A stretch of DNA of 64,000 bases from Bombardia bombarda (Eukaryota; Ascomycota; Sordariomycetes; Sordariales; Lasiosphaeriaceae), in assembly GCA_030512295.1 (NCBI GenBank), contig JAULSR010000003.1, positions 62,001-126,000 on the forward strand, read 5' to 3'. The position numbers and the translations under genes were made by a program. Of this stretch, positions 55,687 through 64,000 are shown in pieces (the first letter of the stretch is position 1; every line of letters starts with the position of its first letter). The notes beneath the pieces were generated by a model that was not told where the DNA came from, made no database searches, and saw only the letters and a list, made by a program, of their open reading frames with translations.

Positions 55687-56215
55687 TTATCTACCACAAT
55701 GCCGAAGCCTTGCGTCATCAGGACAAGTACTGACGCCATTAACGTCGACGTGCAGGTACTTTTTCAGAAAACGATTGAGACTGTCGTCTAGTTTATCTAC
55801 CATGGCCTGGTACTGTCGGCGGAGAGTTTGCTCCAGGGCTTCGACTTCGGTTGATGGTGCTTTGCACTGCGCCAAATTGTCAATCAACTGCCGCCAAGGT
55901 ATGGGTTTCCATCAGTACATCTTTTCTGGCAGACTTTGGGTGTGGAATCCCATATAGCTGCAGCTGGGACGTAATCCACGCTTTCGTCGCCTCATCCAAG
56001 CGACATCTGGATACATTCTTGCGAAAGAGAAGGCGTAGGTCGTTGGGCGTCGCGCGCGCAATCTCGCCTGACAGCATGCCATGCGCCGGTGAGAATGTGA
56101 AAGACCCCTTTTTGACACGGCGTCTCCTTTGAGTTTGTTGTGTGACTGAGGTGGAGGGCGCCTGAGCTCTTTCAGTTGATTGGAGACGCGTTGATCGGTC
56201 TTCAAGCTGACCCAC
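55687..56215 (-). pseudogene. Unrecognised gene relic in two frames
   Basis: Two overlapping minus-strand frames look like parts of one protein. The first (56215 down to 55880, from a possible GTG/ATG region) reads KKGSFTFSPAHGMLSGEIAR, then LRLLFRKNVSRCRLDEATKA and LQLYGIPHPKSARKDVLMET. The second (55887 down to 55687) reads LIDNLAQCKAPSTEVEALEQ and ends in a coiled helical stretch. The shift from one to the other happens at about 55885 without a usable intron. The composition is protein-like, but the family is unknown to me. A frameshifted pseudogene is the simplest reading. Confidence 0.35.
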
Positions 56216-56871
56216 GACTAGAACTAGTCCGCACTATTCTAGGCAGTGCTGGGAGTCTGGTGGGTTAGGGGAGTATGCCTTCGGCTAAGATCGTGATGTG
56301 ACGATCCTGGCTCGTTAGCTTCGAAAGTCGTGTTATGATAGCGCATATCCTTGCAGTTGAAGCTGTGTATACATGCAAACCTGGTACGTTCTGTAACTAA
56401 TCCTTTTCCTTGTTTTCTGTGTTTCTCGCAACCACTTCTCAGATAGATCACGAGTTCAACATATCTGTTATGGTTGTCATGGTAACTTCCATGCTGTAAA
56501 CACCGGAGGCTTGTACATAAACTCAGGGGCTGCTGGGCTTAAGCATTTTTGGACAGTCGAGCAATAACACTCTCCAAAGACAAAAAATATCCTGAATCTG
56601 TCAATTGCCAATCATATCTCGAGACAATGAAACCATACCACCTCACACTGTCCCACAGCTCCTTCCACGACAGCACGTTGGGGTGTAACAGCGCGTCCTT
56701 CATGAGCCATAACACAAACAGACATAGAAAAGATCTAGAACCTCAGGACACTTGCAGTCATTCCAATCACAAATTCTAGCGATGGAACGTCGTTCCCATC
56801 CTATCCTACATGGTTTCGTCAAAGGTTAGGTTAACTGCAGTCCACAAATTAGACTTCTTCTCTCAACAGCC
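56216..56871. other. Intergenic, no gene seen
   Basis: Short unsupported frames only. Confidence 0.4.
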
Positions 56872-57141
56872 ATGTGCACAGCCCTAGAAGTTCAAGCGCT
56901 AGCCATACTCGAGCTGTTTGTTGGCTGTATCATCTGCCAAGAGTTGAGCCATCGAGATCGCCATGAATACTTTGACTACACCCAACTGGTGCACCTTCAG
57001 TGTTCCCGGTTTGGCGCACTTAAACTGGTCCCTGTCGATCTTTGGGATAAAAGCAAGTCTGTGTCTGACCAGAGAACGGTCCAATCACGAATCGTGATTG
57101 CAGGTGTTCAGGGAGGTTGGTGCATGAAAACAGAAGCATGA
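56872..57141 (+). pseudogene. Possible HeLo-like N-terminal remnant
   Basis: ATG 56872 opens 89 residues reading ALEVQALAILELFVGCIICQ, then EYFDYTQLVHLQCSRFGALK. The spacing of an N-terminal hydrophobic helix, an aromatic-Asp-Tyr step and a helix ending R(F/W)G recalls the start of HeLo domains (prion-inhibition and propagation domain of fungal NLRs). The frame stops soon afterwards and no NACHT region follows. The resemblance is weak and may be chance. Confidence 0.2.
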
Positions 57142-60006
57142 AAACAGAAGCAAGAAACGTATCCCGATGGCAGCCATGACAGAGGCACAAGCATGGAGTG
57201 CTCATTGTACAGCAACAACCCTGCCACAATACTACTGAGGTAAATAGGTAGTAGGTATGCTTGGGAACCAGGCTGCCACCAAGAAAGGAGCAAAGTTTCC
57301 GAAAATGCGAATACTTAGTCATTGGTCCCATCTCCCGCACGCATAGATCAGTTTCAATACGGACAAGAAGATGAAGGATTCAAGATTGCCATATGTAGGT
57401 AAGTATGTAGATTGGGATATTGATTTGATAATTCCCTGTCATTCTTTTTCTTTTACTCAATCTCGATTGCCTCCGGTTCTGGAGATATTATTGTCTCAAA
57501 ATGTCTCCTATATTCAGCAGCAATGCTCTGTGTTCACATTTTAGCAACTATCCGGCCGGCTTCGGATTAGATCACGATTAGAAATCACGGTTTTAGTAAG
57601 TTATCTTTGTGCAAGGCCAGCCGGGAGGGAGCCACAAACTGAAGCCAGAGTGTGCTCAAGTGCAACACAGCCACGTGCAGAAACCGTGCTCATTCTTTTT
57701 GGATATCGTTGGAATGAGTCATTTGGGAGTAATGATTTATTTGTGTTTTTTTGGTTATCATTTTGCTTTGGATAGTTGCCCACTGGTCTTGGGGCATCAA
57801 TGAATTGGCTTTAATGGAAATCCCGCCAAGATATGGTGCAGGACGATACATTGAAGGGTCGAATTCAAATCATTACATCGAAGAATAAGAAAGAATAGGT
57901 ATCAAAAATGCCGTTTTAGCCTTGGCGCGCCATATGAGAGCTTTACAGATTCAACAAGAACACAACAACAACCAATATAAAGTCATGCATGTCGTGTACC
58001 TTAACCGTGCGTTACTGTCTCAACTCAGGGACCGAACAGGGTGCAGCAACAATTGGTTCCAGTCGCCAGGTTGGACAGAAATCTAGAACTAGAGGTGGTA
58101 CTTGTGGTGACAGGGGATGGAGGTTCGGGACCGTGTATTCGACAACGGTTTAGAAATGCCATTGAATCTAGTAGCTCTAGCATATGCTGTCCATATTCAG
58201 ACACACAAGCAGTTTTTCGGGCTCTGATCTAGGCGCTTCCCATCTTTGTAAAAGGTTTCACAAAAGGGCGAGTTCGCTGTATTACAACAAGGATCCGCAA
58301 TCGGCAAGTCCGCGACCTCAACTAGAAAGCAGGTGGGCATTTAGTACCATGATCCAGCCCAGTATGGGAGTTGTAGTACGAGAAATTGTGGGAGGTATCC
58401 GGGGAGCTGGGAACGAGTGCCATTATTGGACACAGCATATGCATATTTTAGACGGACACGGATTCGGTCAGCTGCAACGAGGTGAAGGATACGGGCATCT
58501 GCTGGTTATAATCACGCAGTACACCGGTCACGGCATAACCACGTTCCAGGGGCCATAAGCCTACCTAGCCCTCAGAGAGAGAGAGTAACGTCGTGCCCGC
58601 AGTTTGGACATGCACCGCCCCGATTCTAAGCCACCAGACTTCGGTAAGGACAATATTGAACATGCATTTAATGGCGCTTTTGGCTCAGATAGCCGGTGGT
58701 GATAGCAGGTACTGGAGTTGGACCAAACACAGCATATGAACCCGTTACACCATGACAGTAATCGCTACATGTCTATAGTAGCAAACTGAACCTGTCATAT
58801 TCCTGATCCTTCAAGGCGTATTTACAGGAATCGGCAACTGAACTAGATGCCTGACCTATCTGAATTGTCTCTCAAGAAACTGTGACGAAGACGAGGTTAA
58901 GTACCTGGGAAGAAGTAGGCGGCTACCCATTGATCTCGAAGCTCAATGGAGACGGGATAGGCAGCTCTTTCCGTCGGCACTGATCAGTCGGCACTGACGT
59001 CTACAATTCCTCTCTTCCCCTTACTCCTTCAGCGCTAGGGAGCAGCTATCCCCGCGTACCATGTCGCAGCCGCGGCAAAATGACATCAAACAACGACCTG
59101 GAATGGGTACCCGTATTGACAGCAAGTAGGCGACAACAAGCATGTGCGACCAAGGAAAAAAGAAAAGGGTATCCGCGCCCATTTATCTCGGAGGAATCTG
59201 CGAAACCCAGCCTGGTTACACATTTACGTGGCCGATTCTCTTTCGGGCTGTGGTCCTGACAGCGGCAGGCTTGCCGTCGTGGCCCGTATCTCTTTTGATT
59301 TCTCATATTGGATACACAGGCGGCCCCAGGTAGCAGTGAACAAGGGTAACAATGACAAGACTCTGGGATACATAGGGCTAGTAGTGCTGAGACAGAAGTT
59401 GAGGGCTGGATATGACGATAGTACAAGTCTCTTGACACCCCAGCAAGAATCTGCACGGGACGAGACGCCGATCTTCCCCAGGAATTTGGGACCGAGCATC
59501 TATGAAGAGTTGTACCAAGCAGCAGAAGTGTCACTTCTCGCAATCCAGAGTAGCCTTGATGCAGCGGGATAACAAATACCGTTGTGACCATGATGGAGAG
59601 CACACAGAGATGGGCTTCCTGTTTGTCTGGGTTTCCGTGAAACATTGGGAAACAAGAGGCAAAGGCGAATAGGTTGAGCTGTGCCGTGACGGCTGTGTGT
59701 GCGCTTGTGTAATTGAAGATCTGTAGAAATGTCTAACAGCCTCTCGTTCAGAGCTCAATCCAAGAGACGCGAGAGCCTTTTAAGAAACTCGGGATGACCG
59801 CCACTGGCGATAAAGCTGCCTGGACCATCAGCTTCGTCTTCATCCTCAAGGAAGCCCCATCCACCCATGGTAACTACTACATACCTTAGGCCATCACCCA
59901 GCGAGTAAATAGGAACGGGCTGGTAGATTCTCCCTCTCATCCCTCACCTGAACCATACAGAGTGCCACACTGTCACGGCAACATCGACTACAGTCAGAAC
60001 ACCAAC
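57142..60006. other. Long intergenic stretch, no supported gene
   Basis: About 2.9 kb with only unsupported frames. The longest, minus strand 59046..59645, has no domain, signal or conserved-looking motif. Confidence 0.5.
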
Positions 60007-61830
60007 ATGAAGGCCACACTAGCCCCCACGTTCCCCATGACGCTCCCCATGACTCCGCCTCCATCACAAGGCTCCGACATCAAAGACGCCATGTCGTATT
60101 CGATAACCCGCACGCCCAGTTCTCTCTCTGTATCGAGCACATCTGGAGGCTCTCCACCGCCACCCTTCTCCTCGTCATCGTCCTCATCATCCCTCTCCAA
60201 CGAAAAGGCCGAGCTCGGGAGCAGCATTCCTCCCGAAGAGTGGGCGCGTGGTGTGGGGTTCTGGCGGTGTTTCATCGGTCTCTGCATCCCGATACTGCTT
60301 TCAGCCTTTGAAGGCAGTGTGGTCAGCACGGCGCTGCCCACCATCTCACAGAGCCTGGGGCTTGGACCCAACTCATCTTGGGTGGCCACGGCGTTCCTGT
60401 TGGCGTCCATCGTGTGCCAGCCGCTGTATGGACAGCTGGCCGACATCTGGGGGCGGCGCCACCTGATGATGGTGGCCGTCGTGCTCTTCGGCATCGGCAG
60501 CGCCATCTCGGGAGTTGCCAACAGCGGTGCCGTGCTCATCTTCGGCCGCATTACGCAGGGCTTGGGCTCGGGAGGCATCGATCTCTTCGCCGAGCTGATC
60601 CTGTGCGACATCATTCCGCTCAAGCGCAGAGGACATTATGTCGCCATCAAGGCGGCCGTGTATGCGCTGGGTACGACTGTCGGCCCTGTTCTCGGCGGCG
60701 TGTTTGCCGAGACGAACTGGCGGTGGTGCTTTGGGGTCAACATCCCCGTCTGCGTAGTCGCCCTGGTCATGATGTGGATGTGGCTGCAGGTCAGCAGTGG
60801 CAAGCGCTGGGACGACTTGACGCTGGCTCGGCAGCTGAGCCGCATCGACTTTATCGGCATCGGGCTCCTGACGGCGTCGGTCGTCTTGATCCTGTACGCG
60901 CTCAGCGCAGGGGGTGCAGCCTACGCCTGGTCGGCGCCATCTGTCATTACCACTCTGGCGGCTGGTCTCGTGGGCGTGCTTTTGTTTGCGCTGTGGGAAT
61001 GCAGCCGCTGGTGCGAACACCCCATCATGGCGCCGCACGTCTTCTCCAACCGCACGACGGTGGCCGCCTTTGTCATCACCGTGGTCCACGGCTTCCTGAC
61101 GTACGGCTTCCAGTTCTACCTACCACCCTTCTTCCAGGCCGTCCTGGGCGCCTCTCCCACCGAGTCGGGCGTGCTCATCCTGCCCTGCACGCTCACCATT
61201 GTGGTGCTGGCGGCAGTCGGCGGGCCGTTGCTGGCGCGCTTTGGCAAGTATCGGCTGATGCACTGCCTGGGCTTCATCGTGATGGCCGTCGGCTTCACCC
61301 TGTGCACCTGCTACTTCGCGCAGGGATCGTTGCCGCACTGGATCGTCTTCTCGTTCCTGGTGGGCATTGGGTCGGGCATCATCGTGTCGACCACGCTGCC
61401 GTCGGTGCTGGTGGAGCTGACCGACAAGGAGAACGCGGCGGCGACGGGGTCGTGGGCCTTTCTCCGCGGTCTGGGCTCGCTTCTGGGGGTAGCCGTCCCC
61501 AACGCCGCCTTCAATGCGCAGTTCTCTGCCATGTTGCCGACAATTGACGACGAGGTCGCGCGCAGCCAGCTGAGCAACGGGAGGGCATATGAACATGCAT
61601 CGGCGGCCTTTGTCGGCAGTTTTGGTCACAAAACAAAGGCGCAAATCATCAATGCCTTCACAAAAAGTCTGCAGGTTATGTGGATCATTTTCTTGGTTTT
61701 GGCCGTTGTGGGCGTTTCCGTCACCTTCCTTGAGCGCCAGGTGAAGTTGAGGAAGGAGCTCGACAGTGATTTTGGGCTCAAGCGCAAGGGCGAAGCGGGC
61801 GATTGTGGGCCCACCGAAGAGGACAAGTAA
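60007..61830 (+). CDS. MFS exporter, DHA2 (14-TM) drug/toxin family
   Basis: A single exon of 607 residues from ATG 60007; the open frame extends upstream without an ATG. The first 85 residues are Ser/Pro-rich and cytoplasmic. TM1 reads FIGLCIPILLSAFEGSVVST then ALPTIS, motif D1 of the DHA family. Motif A is GQLADIWGRRHLM, and motif C-like glycines occur in ALGTTVGPVLGGVFAETNWR, the antiporter signature. WRWCFGVNIP is the usual DHA2 follow-on. About 14 hydrophobic helices end in VFLERQV-like sequence. Such proteins export drugs or secondary metabolites from the plasma membrane using proton exchange. No biosynthetic genes lie next to it in the window. GC content is clearly higher than in its surroundings. 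Confidence 0.9.
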   Translation: MKATLAPTFPMTLPMTPPPSQGSDIKDAMSYSITRTPSSLSVSSTSGGSPPPPFSSSSSSSSLSNEKAELGSSIPPEEWARGVGFWRCFIGLCIPILLSAFEGSVVSTALPTISQSLGLGPNSSWVATAFLLASIVCQPLYGQLADIWGRRHLMMVAVVLFGIGSAISGVANSGAVLIFGRITQGLGSGGIDLFAELILCDIIPLKRRGHYVAIKAAVYALGTTVGPVLGGVFAETNWRWCFGVNIPVCVVALVMMWMWLQVSSGKRWDDLTLARQLSRIDFIGIGLLTASVVLILYALSAGGAAYAWSAPSVITTLAAGLVGVLLFALWECSRWCEHPIMAPHVFSNRTTVAAFVITVVHGFLTYGFQFYLPPFFQAVLGASPTESGVLILPCTLTIVVLAAVGGPLLARFGKYRLMHCLGFIVMAVGFTLCTCYFAQGSLPHWIVFSFLVGIGSGIIVSTTLPSVLVELTDKENAAATGSWAFLRGLGSLLGVAVPNAAFNAQFSAMLPTIDDEVARSQLSNGRAYEHASAAFVGSFGHKTKAQIINAFTKSLQVMWIIFLVLAVVGVSVTFLERQVKLRKELDSDFGLKRKGEAGDCGPTEEDK

Positions 61831-63134
61831 AAAGCAAAAACAGGGCCATCCCACAAAAAGGTTTCTCTTTAGCGCATCTAGTCTAGTCCAGTCTAGTTAG
61901 TCTACTTACTGCTTTACGTTTGGAGGTTTGCAGGTTCGGGTCGACAGCACCCTTTTTAGACGGGGCTTCCCTGGTCTTGTCTGGCGTTGGTTTCACTTTC
62001 TGCTGGCTTGCGTCGTCGCCAGTTGTTGTTTCTTTCTTTTTTCTTTTTCTTGTTTTCTTCCGCTTCCAACCATGCATGCATAGGGGGGTCCACATGCAAC
62101 TAATATTTCCAAAAGTACCTTGGGGAGGATATCTTGTCTGATTCCACACATTCTGTCACTTGATACCAGATCATTCTCTGGATGGGTTTCCGCTTCAGTA
62201 CTCTACTTAGTAGCTGGCTTTGGATGGCTACATTGATGTCTCGAACAAATAGCAAACGTAAATGTTCACACTTTGCATACAAGTGTATAGTGGATCTATA
62301 GAAAACTGGAGCTTTTCAACTCAAGTTCCAATTCAACCCAAATACCATACTCACACTGTTCAGATAATCCATGCATGACATAAGTGGGCGGCTATCCACT
62401 TCAATGTTTGTGAGGCACAGAACCTGTACACACCAAGACTGACAGTGGTTACAACATCAACTGATCTTTTACGCGGTGGAAAAGGGTCATGCTACACAAG
62501 AACATTTCGCGTACCTAGTTAGGCGGCTCCCCGCAGCTGTCAAAATACAGTGCAACCATTGCCATATTCTAGCACAGAAACTCATCAAGACGTCAATTCT
62601 CCCCCAATCCCGACGCATATTCTGATCTCACAGGCGCACCCGTCGGGTCTGTGTCTGGCTGGTAGCATTTTTTCCCGTCTGGGGAGTCACACATGGGGCT
62701 CTGGTTGGCTTTACCTCCATGCCAATGCCGCTGTTCATACCACCCCAAGATGTTCCTGTGTGCTGACAGCCTGACAGTATAGTGGTACTTGGCGTTCGTC
62801 ATGAACATTGTTCGTGGTTACCTTATTGTTCTGTCTCGACTTCTTTACTCGTGTTATATCCATCGTCAAAATCTTTACTCCCCGTGGTGCCCTGAATACT
62901 ACCTTGTGCCATCGGCACGCTGTTGGTCTGTCGTTAAGTTGAGCTGCAGTATCTTGCCCTGGTCCATGAGACGAGCCAATAGGTTCAAAGAAAATGAATC
63001 AGGCTTCCAGATACGATACGACCTAGTGTTGGTCGAATAAAGTAATGTCATTGGTTATCTGTTCTCCTAAGGTTCCATACGGCGCCAACAGGTAATTAGA
63101 AAATAAGTTTATCTTTATTTTATAGCAATAGGAC
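61831..63134. other. Intergenic, no gene seen
   Basis: Downstream of the MFS gene. A pyrimidine-rich TTTCTTT stretch lies at about 62025-62060. The sequence becomes steadily more AT-rich toward the right. Confidence 0.5.
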
Positions 63135-63512
63135 TATTTTATTGCCGGAGAACAATGTCCTGCAGGGGACAATCGCACGACGGGGTCCAAGGATAGCCTT
63201 CATTTTATAAGAAATCTATTTTATAAGTATATACTATTATTATAAGGATATACCCTTTCCTCCCTAGCTTCATATTACATTGTATTATAATATTATAAGG
63301 CGTAATCTAATGTATCTCAAAGCTTTAAAAAAGAAAAGGTAGTTATAACTTCCTTTATTTAAAATAATTTTCCGGCTTAATGATTATTTCCGTTTTAAAT
63401 ATAATTCCTTTCTCTTTTGTAGCAAAAGATTTATTTTTATAAAAAAATCTCCATCTTGGGACTATCGTGCGATAATCTTACTCAGGGGGATTGTCCCTCG
63501 GCTATAAAATAT
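63135..63512. mobile_element. AT-rich element with imperfect terminal inverted repeats
   Basis: The left end (ATTTTATTGCCG, then GGGGACAATCGCACGACGG) matches the reverse complement of the right end (ATTTTATAGCCG, then AGGGACAAT and, after an insertion of about 18 bases, CGCACGATAG). The interior is AT-rich with many TpA steps and no coding capacity. This fits a decayed non-autonomous TIR element, possibly affected by RIP. The exact ends are uncertain. Confidence 0.4.
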
Positions 63513-63785
63513 AATCCACTATATATTTATAAATATGCGTTGGCGCGCTATGGTTGTTGGTATCTAATTGCCATTGTACCTAGCGCGATCTGACTAACCC
63601 CGTCTTTATGGGATGGTGGATGAATATCTAAACAACCAGACTTGGTTCAATGTAACTTGACCATATTATGAAGGCGTTCAACGCTCTCCACTTAGGCACC
63701 AGAGATTTACTATTCTCAGAAACCATTAGCAGAAATGGCAAAGCATTCATCGGTTTCGTTTAGGCCCTTTTATCCCTCCTGTTGC

Positions 63786-64000
63786 TCAAAGTTGAAAGTC
63801 GACAACCACAACATTCTTTTTGTTCGGCCCATCATTGCCATCAGCAAGAGCAAACAACGATAGCACATTGTCATACTCCACTCTAGCAGAGTCGACTAAA
63901 GGCTCTCCTGTAAGCCCGCTTCCCACCCACACCTCCTCATATGCGGCATATTCTGTGTCTTTGCTCGCCTTCAGTATCCGCATCGTTGCGGAGACTGAGT
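63786..64000 (-). CDS. 3' end of a gene running off the right edge
   Basis: A minus-strand frame is open from the window edge to the stop at 63786. It reads MRILKASKDTEYAAYEEVWV, then VEYDNVLSLFALADGNDG, and ends KKNVVVVDFQL. The frame has no stop before the edge, so the ATG at 63983 need not be the start. The composition is that of a real C-terminal exon. The family is not recognised. Confidence 0.35.
   Translation of the reverse strand, partial: SVSATMRILKASKDTEYAAYEEVWVGSGLTGEPLVDSARVEYDNVLSLFALADGNDGPNKKNVVVVDFQL

Noticed and set aside
59046..59645. 199-codon minus-strand frame
   Set aside because: No motif, signal or family pattern, and an opposite-strand frame of similar length overlaps it.
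60373..61547. Long frames overlapping the MFS exporter on both strands (60373..61089 minus, 60378..61547 plus, 61120..61854 minus)
   Set aside because: They are side effects of high GC in a clear 607-residue MFS gene and have no domain-like sequence.
1..64000. Biosynthetic gene cluster, CRISPR array, rRNA or tRNA genes
   Set aside because: No PKS, NRPS, terpene synthase or other backbone enzyme, no spaced repeats, and no recognisable RNA gene were seen. A tRNA scan could not be run.

Overview
The window is nuclear DNA of a filamentous ascomycete (Pezizomycotina, probably Sordariomycetes; genus not assigned). The evidence is short GT-AG introns of about 45-180 nt with CTAAC-like branch sites, fungal-only protein architectures (HET, SesB-NACHT, NB-ARC-TPR, AA9-CBM1, endosulfine), intergenic DNA full of TACCTA/TAGGTA motifs, and several AT-rich, TpA-rich islands. 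Gene models were read by hand, joining exons wherever splice sites and reading frame agreed.

Layout. 0-3.1 kb: an endosulfine (Igo1-like) gene and an RNA 3'-phosphate cyclase gene whose frame is broken twice. 3.8-7.1 kb: an NB-ARC-TPR STAND (NLR-like) gene. 8.3-11 kb: a small Cys/His protein, a MITE-like element with perfect 22-bp terminal inverted repeats, and a cysteine-rich secreted protein with a duplicated module. 13.4-17.4 kb: a Dal5-type MFS transporter and an FAD monooxygenase, divergently transcribed. 17.8-32.2 kb: an accessory block of fragments and a large NLR. It holds three pieces of APH/kinase-like genes, three copies of an unrecognised small family (called family X here), a nucleotidyltransferase-fold protein, a frame interrupted by two TAG codons, a small secreted protein and a SesB-NACHT-HEAT gene with 14 nearly identical 33-residue repeats. 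32.5-38.2 kb: an epoxide hydrolase, a HET-domain protein and a Tpt1-like protein lacking most catalytic residues, all on the minus strand.

40.4-42.8 kb: a small SAM methyltransferase and an AA9 lytic polysaccharide monooxygenase with a cellulose-binding module. 44.9-48.5 kb: a RhoGAP-like protein with a STAND-type N-terminus and a hypothetical membrane protein. 48.7-54.3 kb: a many-exon ABCC transporter, followed by a DUF4267-like membrane protein. 56.2-60 kb is nearly empty. 60-61.8 kb: a 14-TM MFS exporter. The right end carries an AT-rich inverted-repeat element and the 3' end of a gene that runs off the window.

How the genes relate. I see no complete biosynthetic cluster. The themes are non-self recognition (two STAND genes, one HET gene), export and detoxification (two MFS, one ABCC, an epoxide hydrolase, an FAD monooxygenase) and secretion (AA9 LPMO, two small secreted proteins). 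The least ordinary stretch is 17.8-32.2 kb, where APH-like fragments and family X copies lie near each other twice, on either side of the repeat-bearing NLR.
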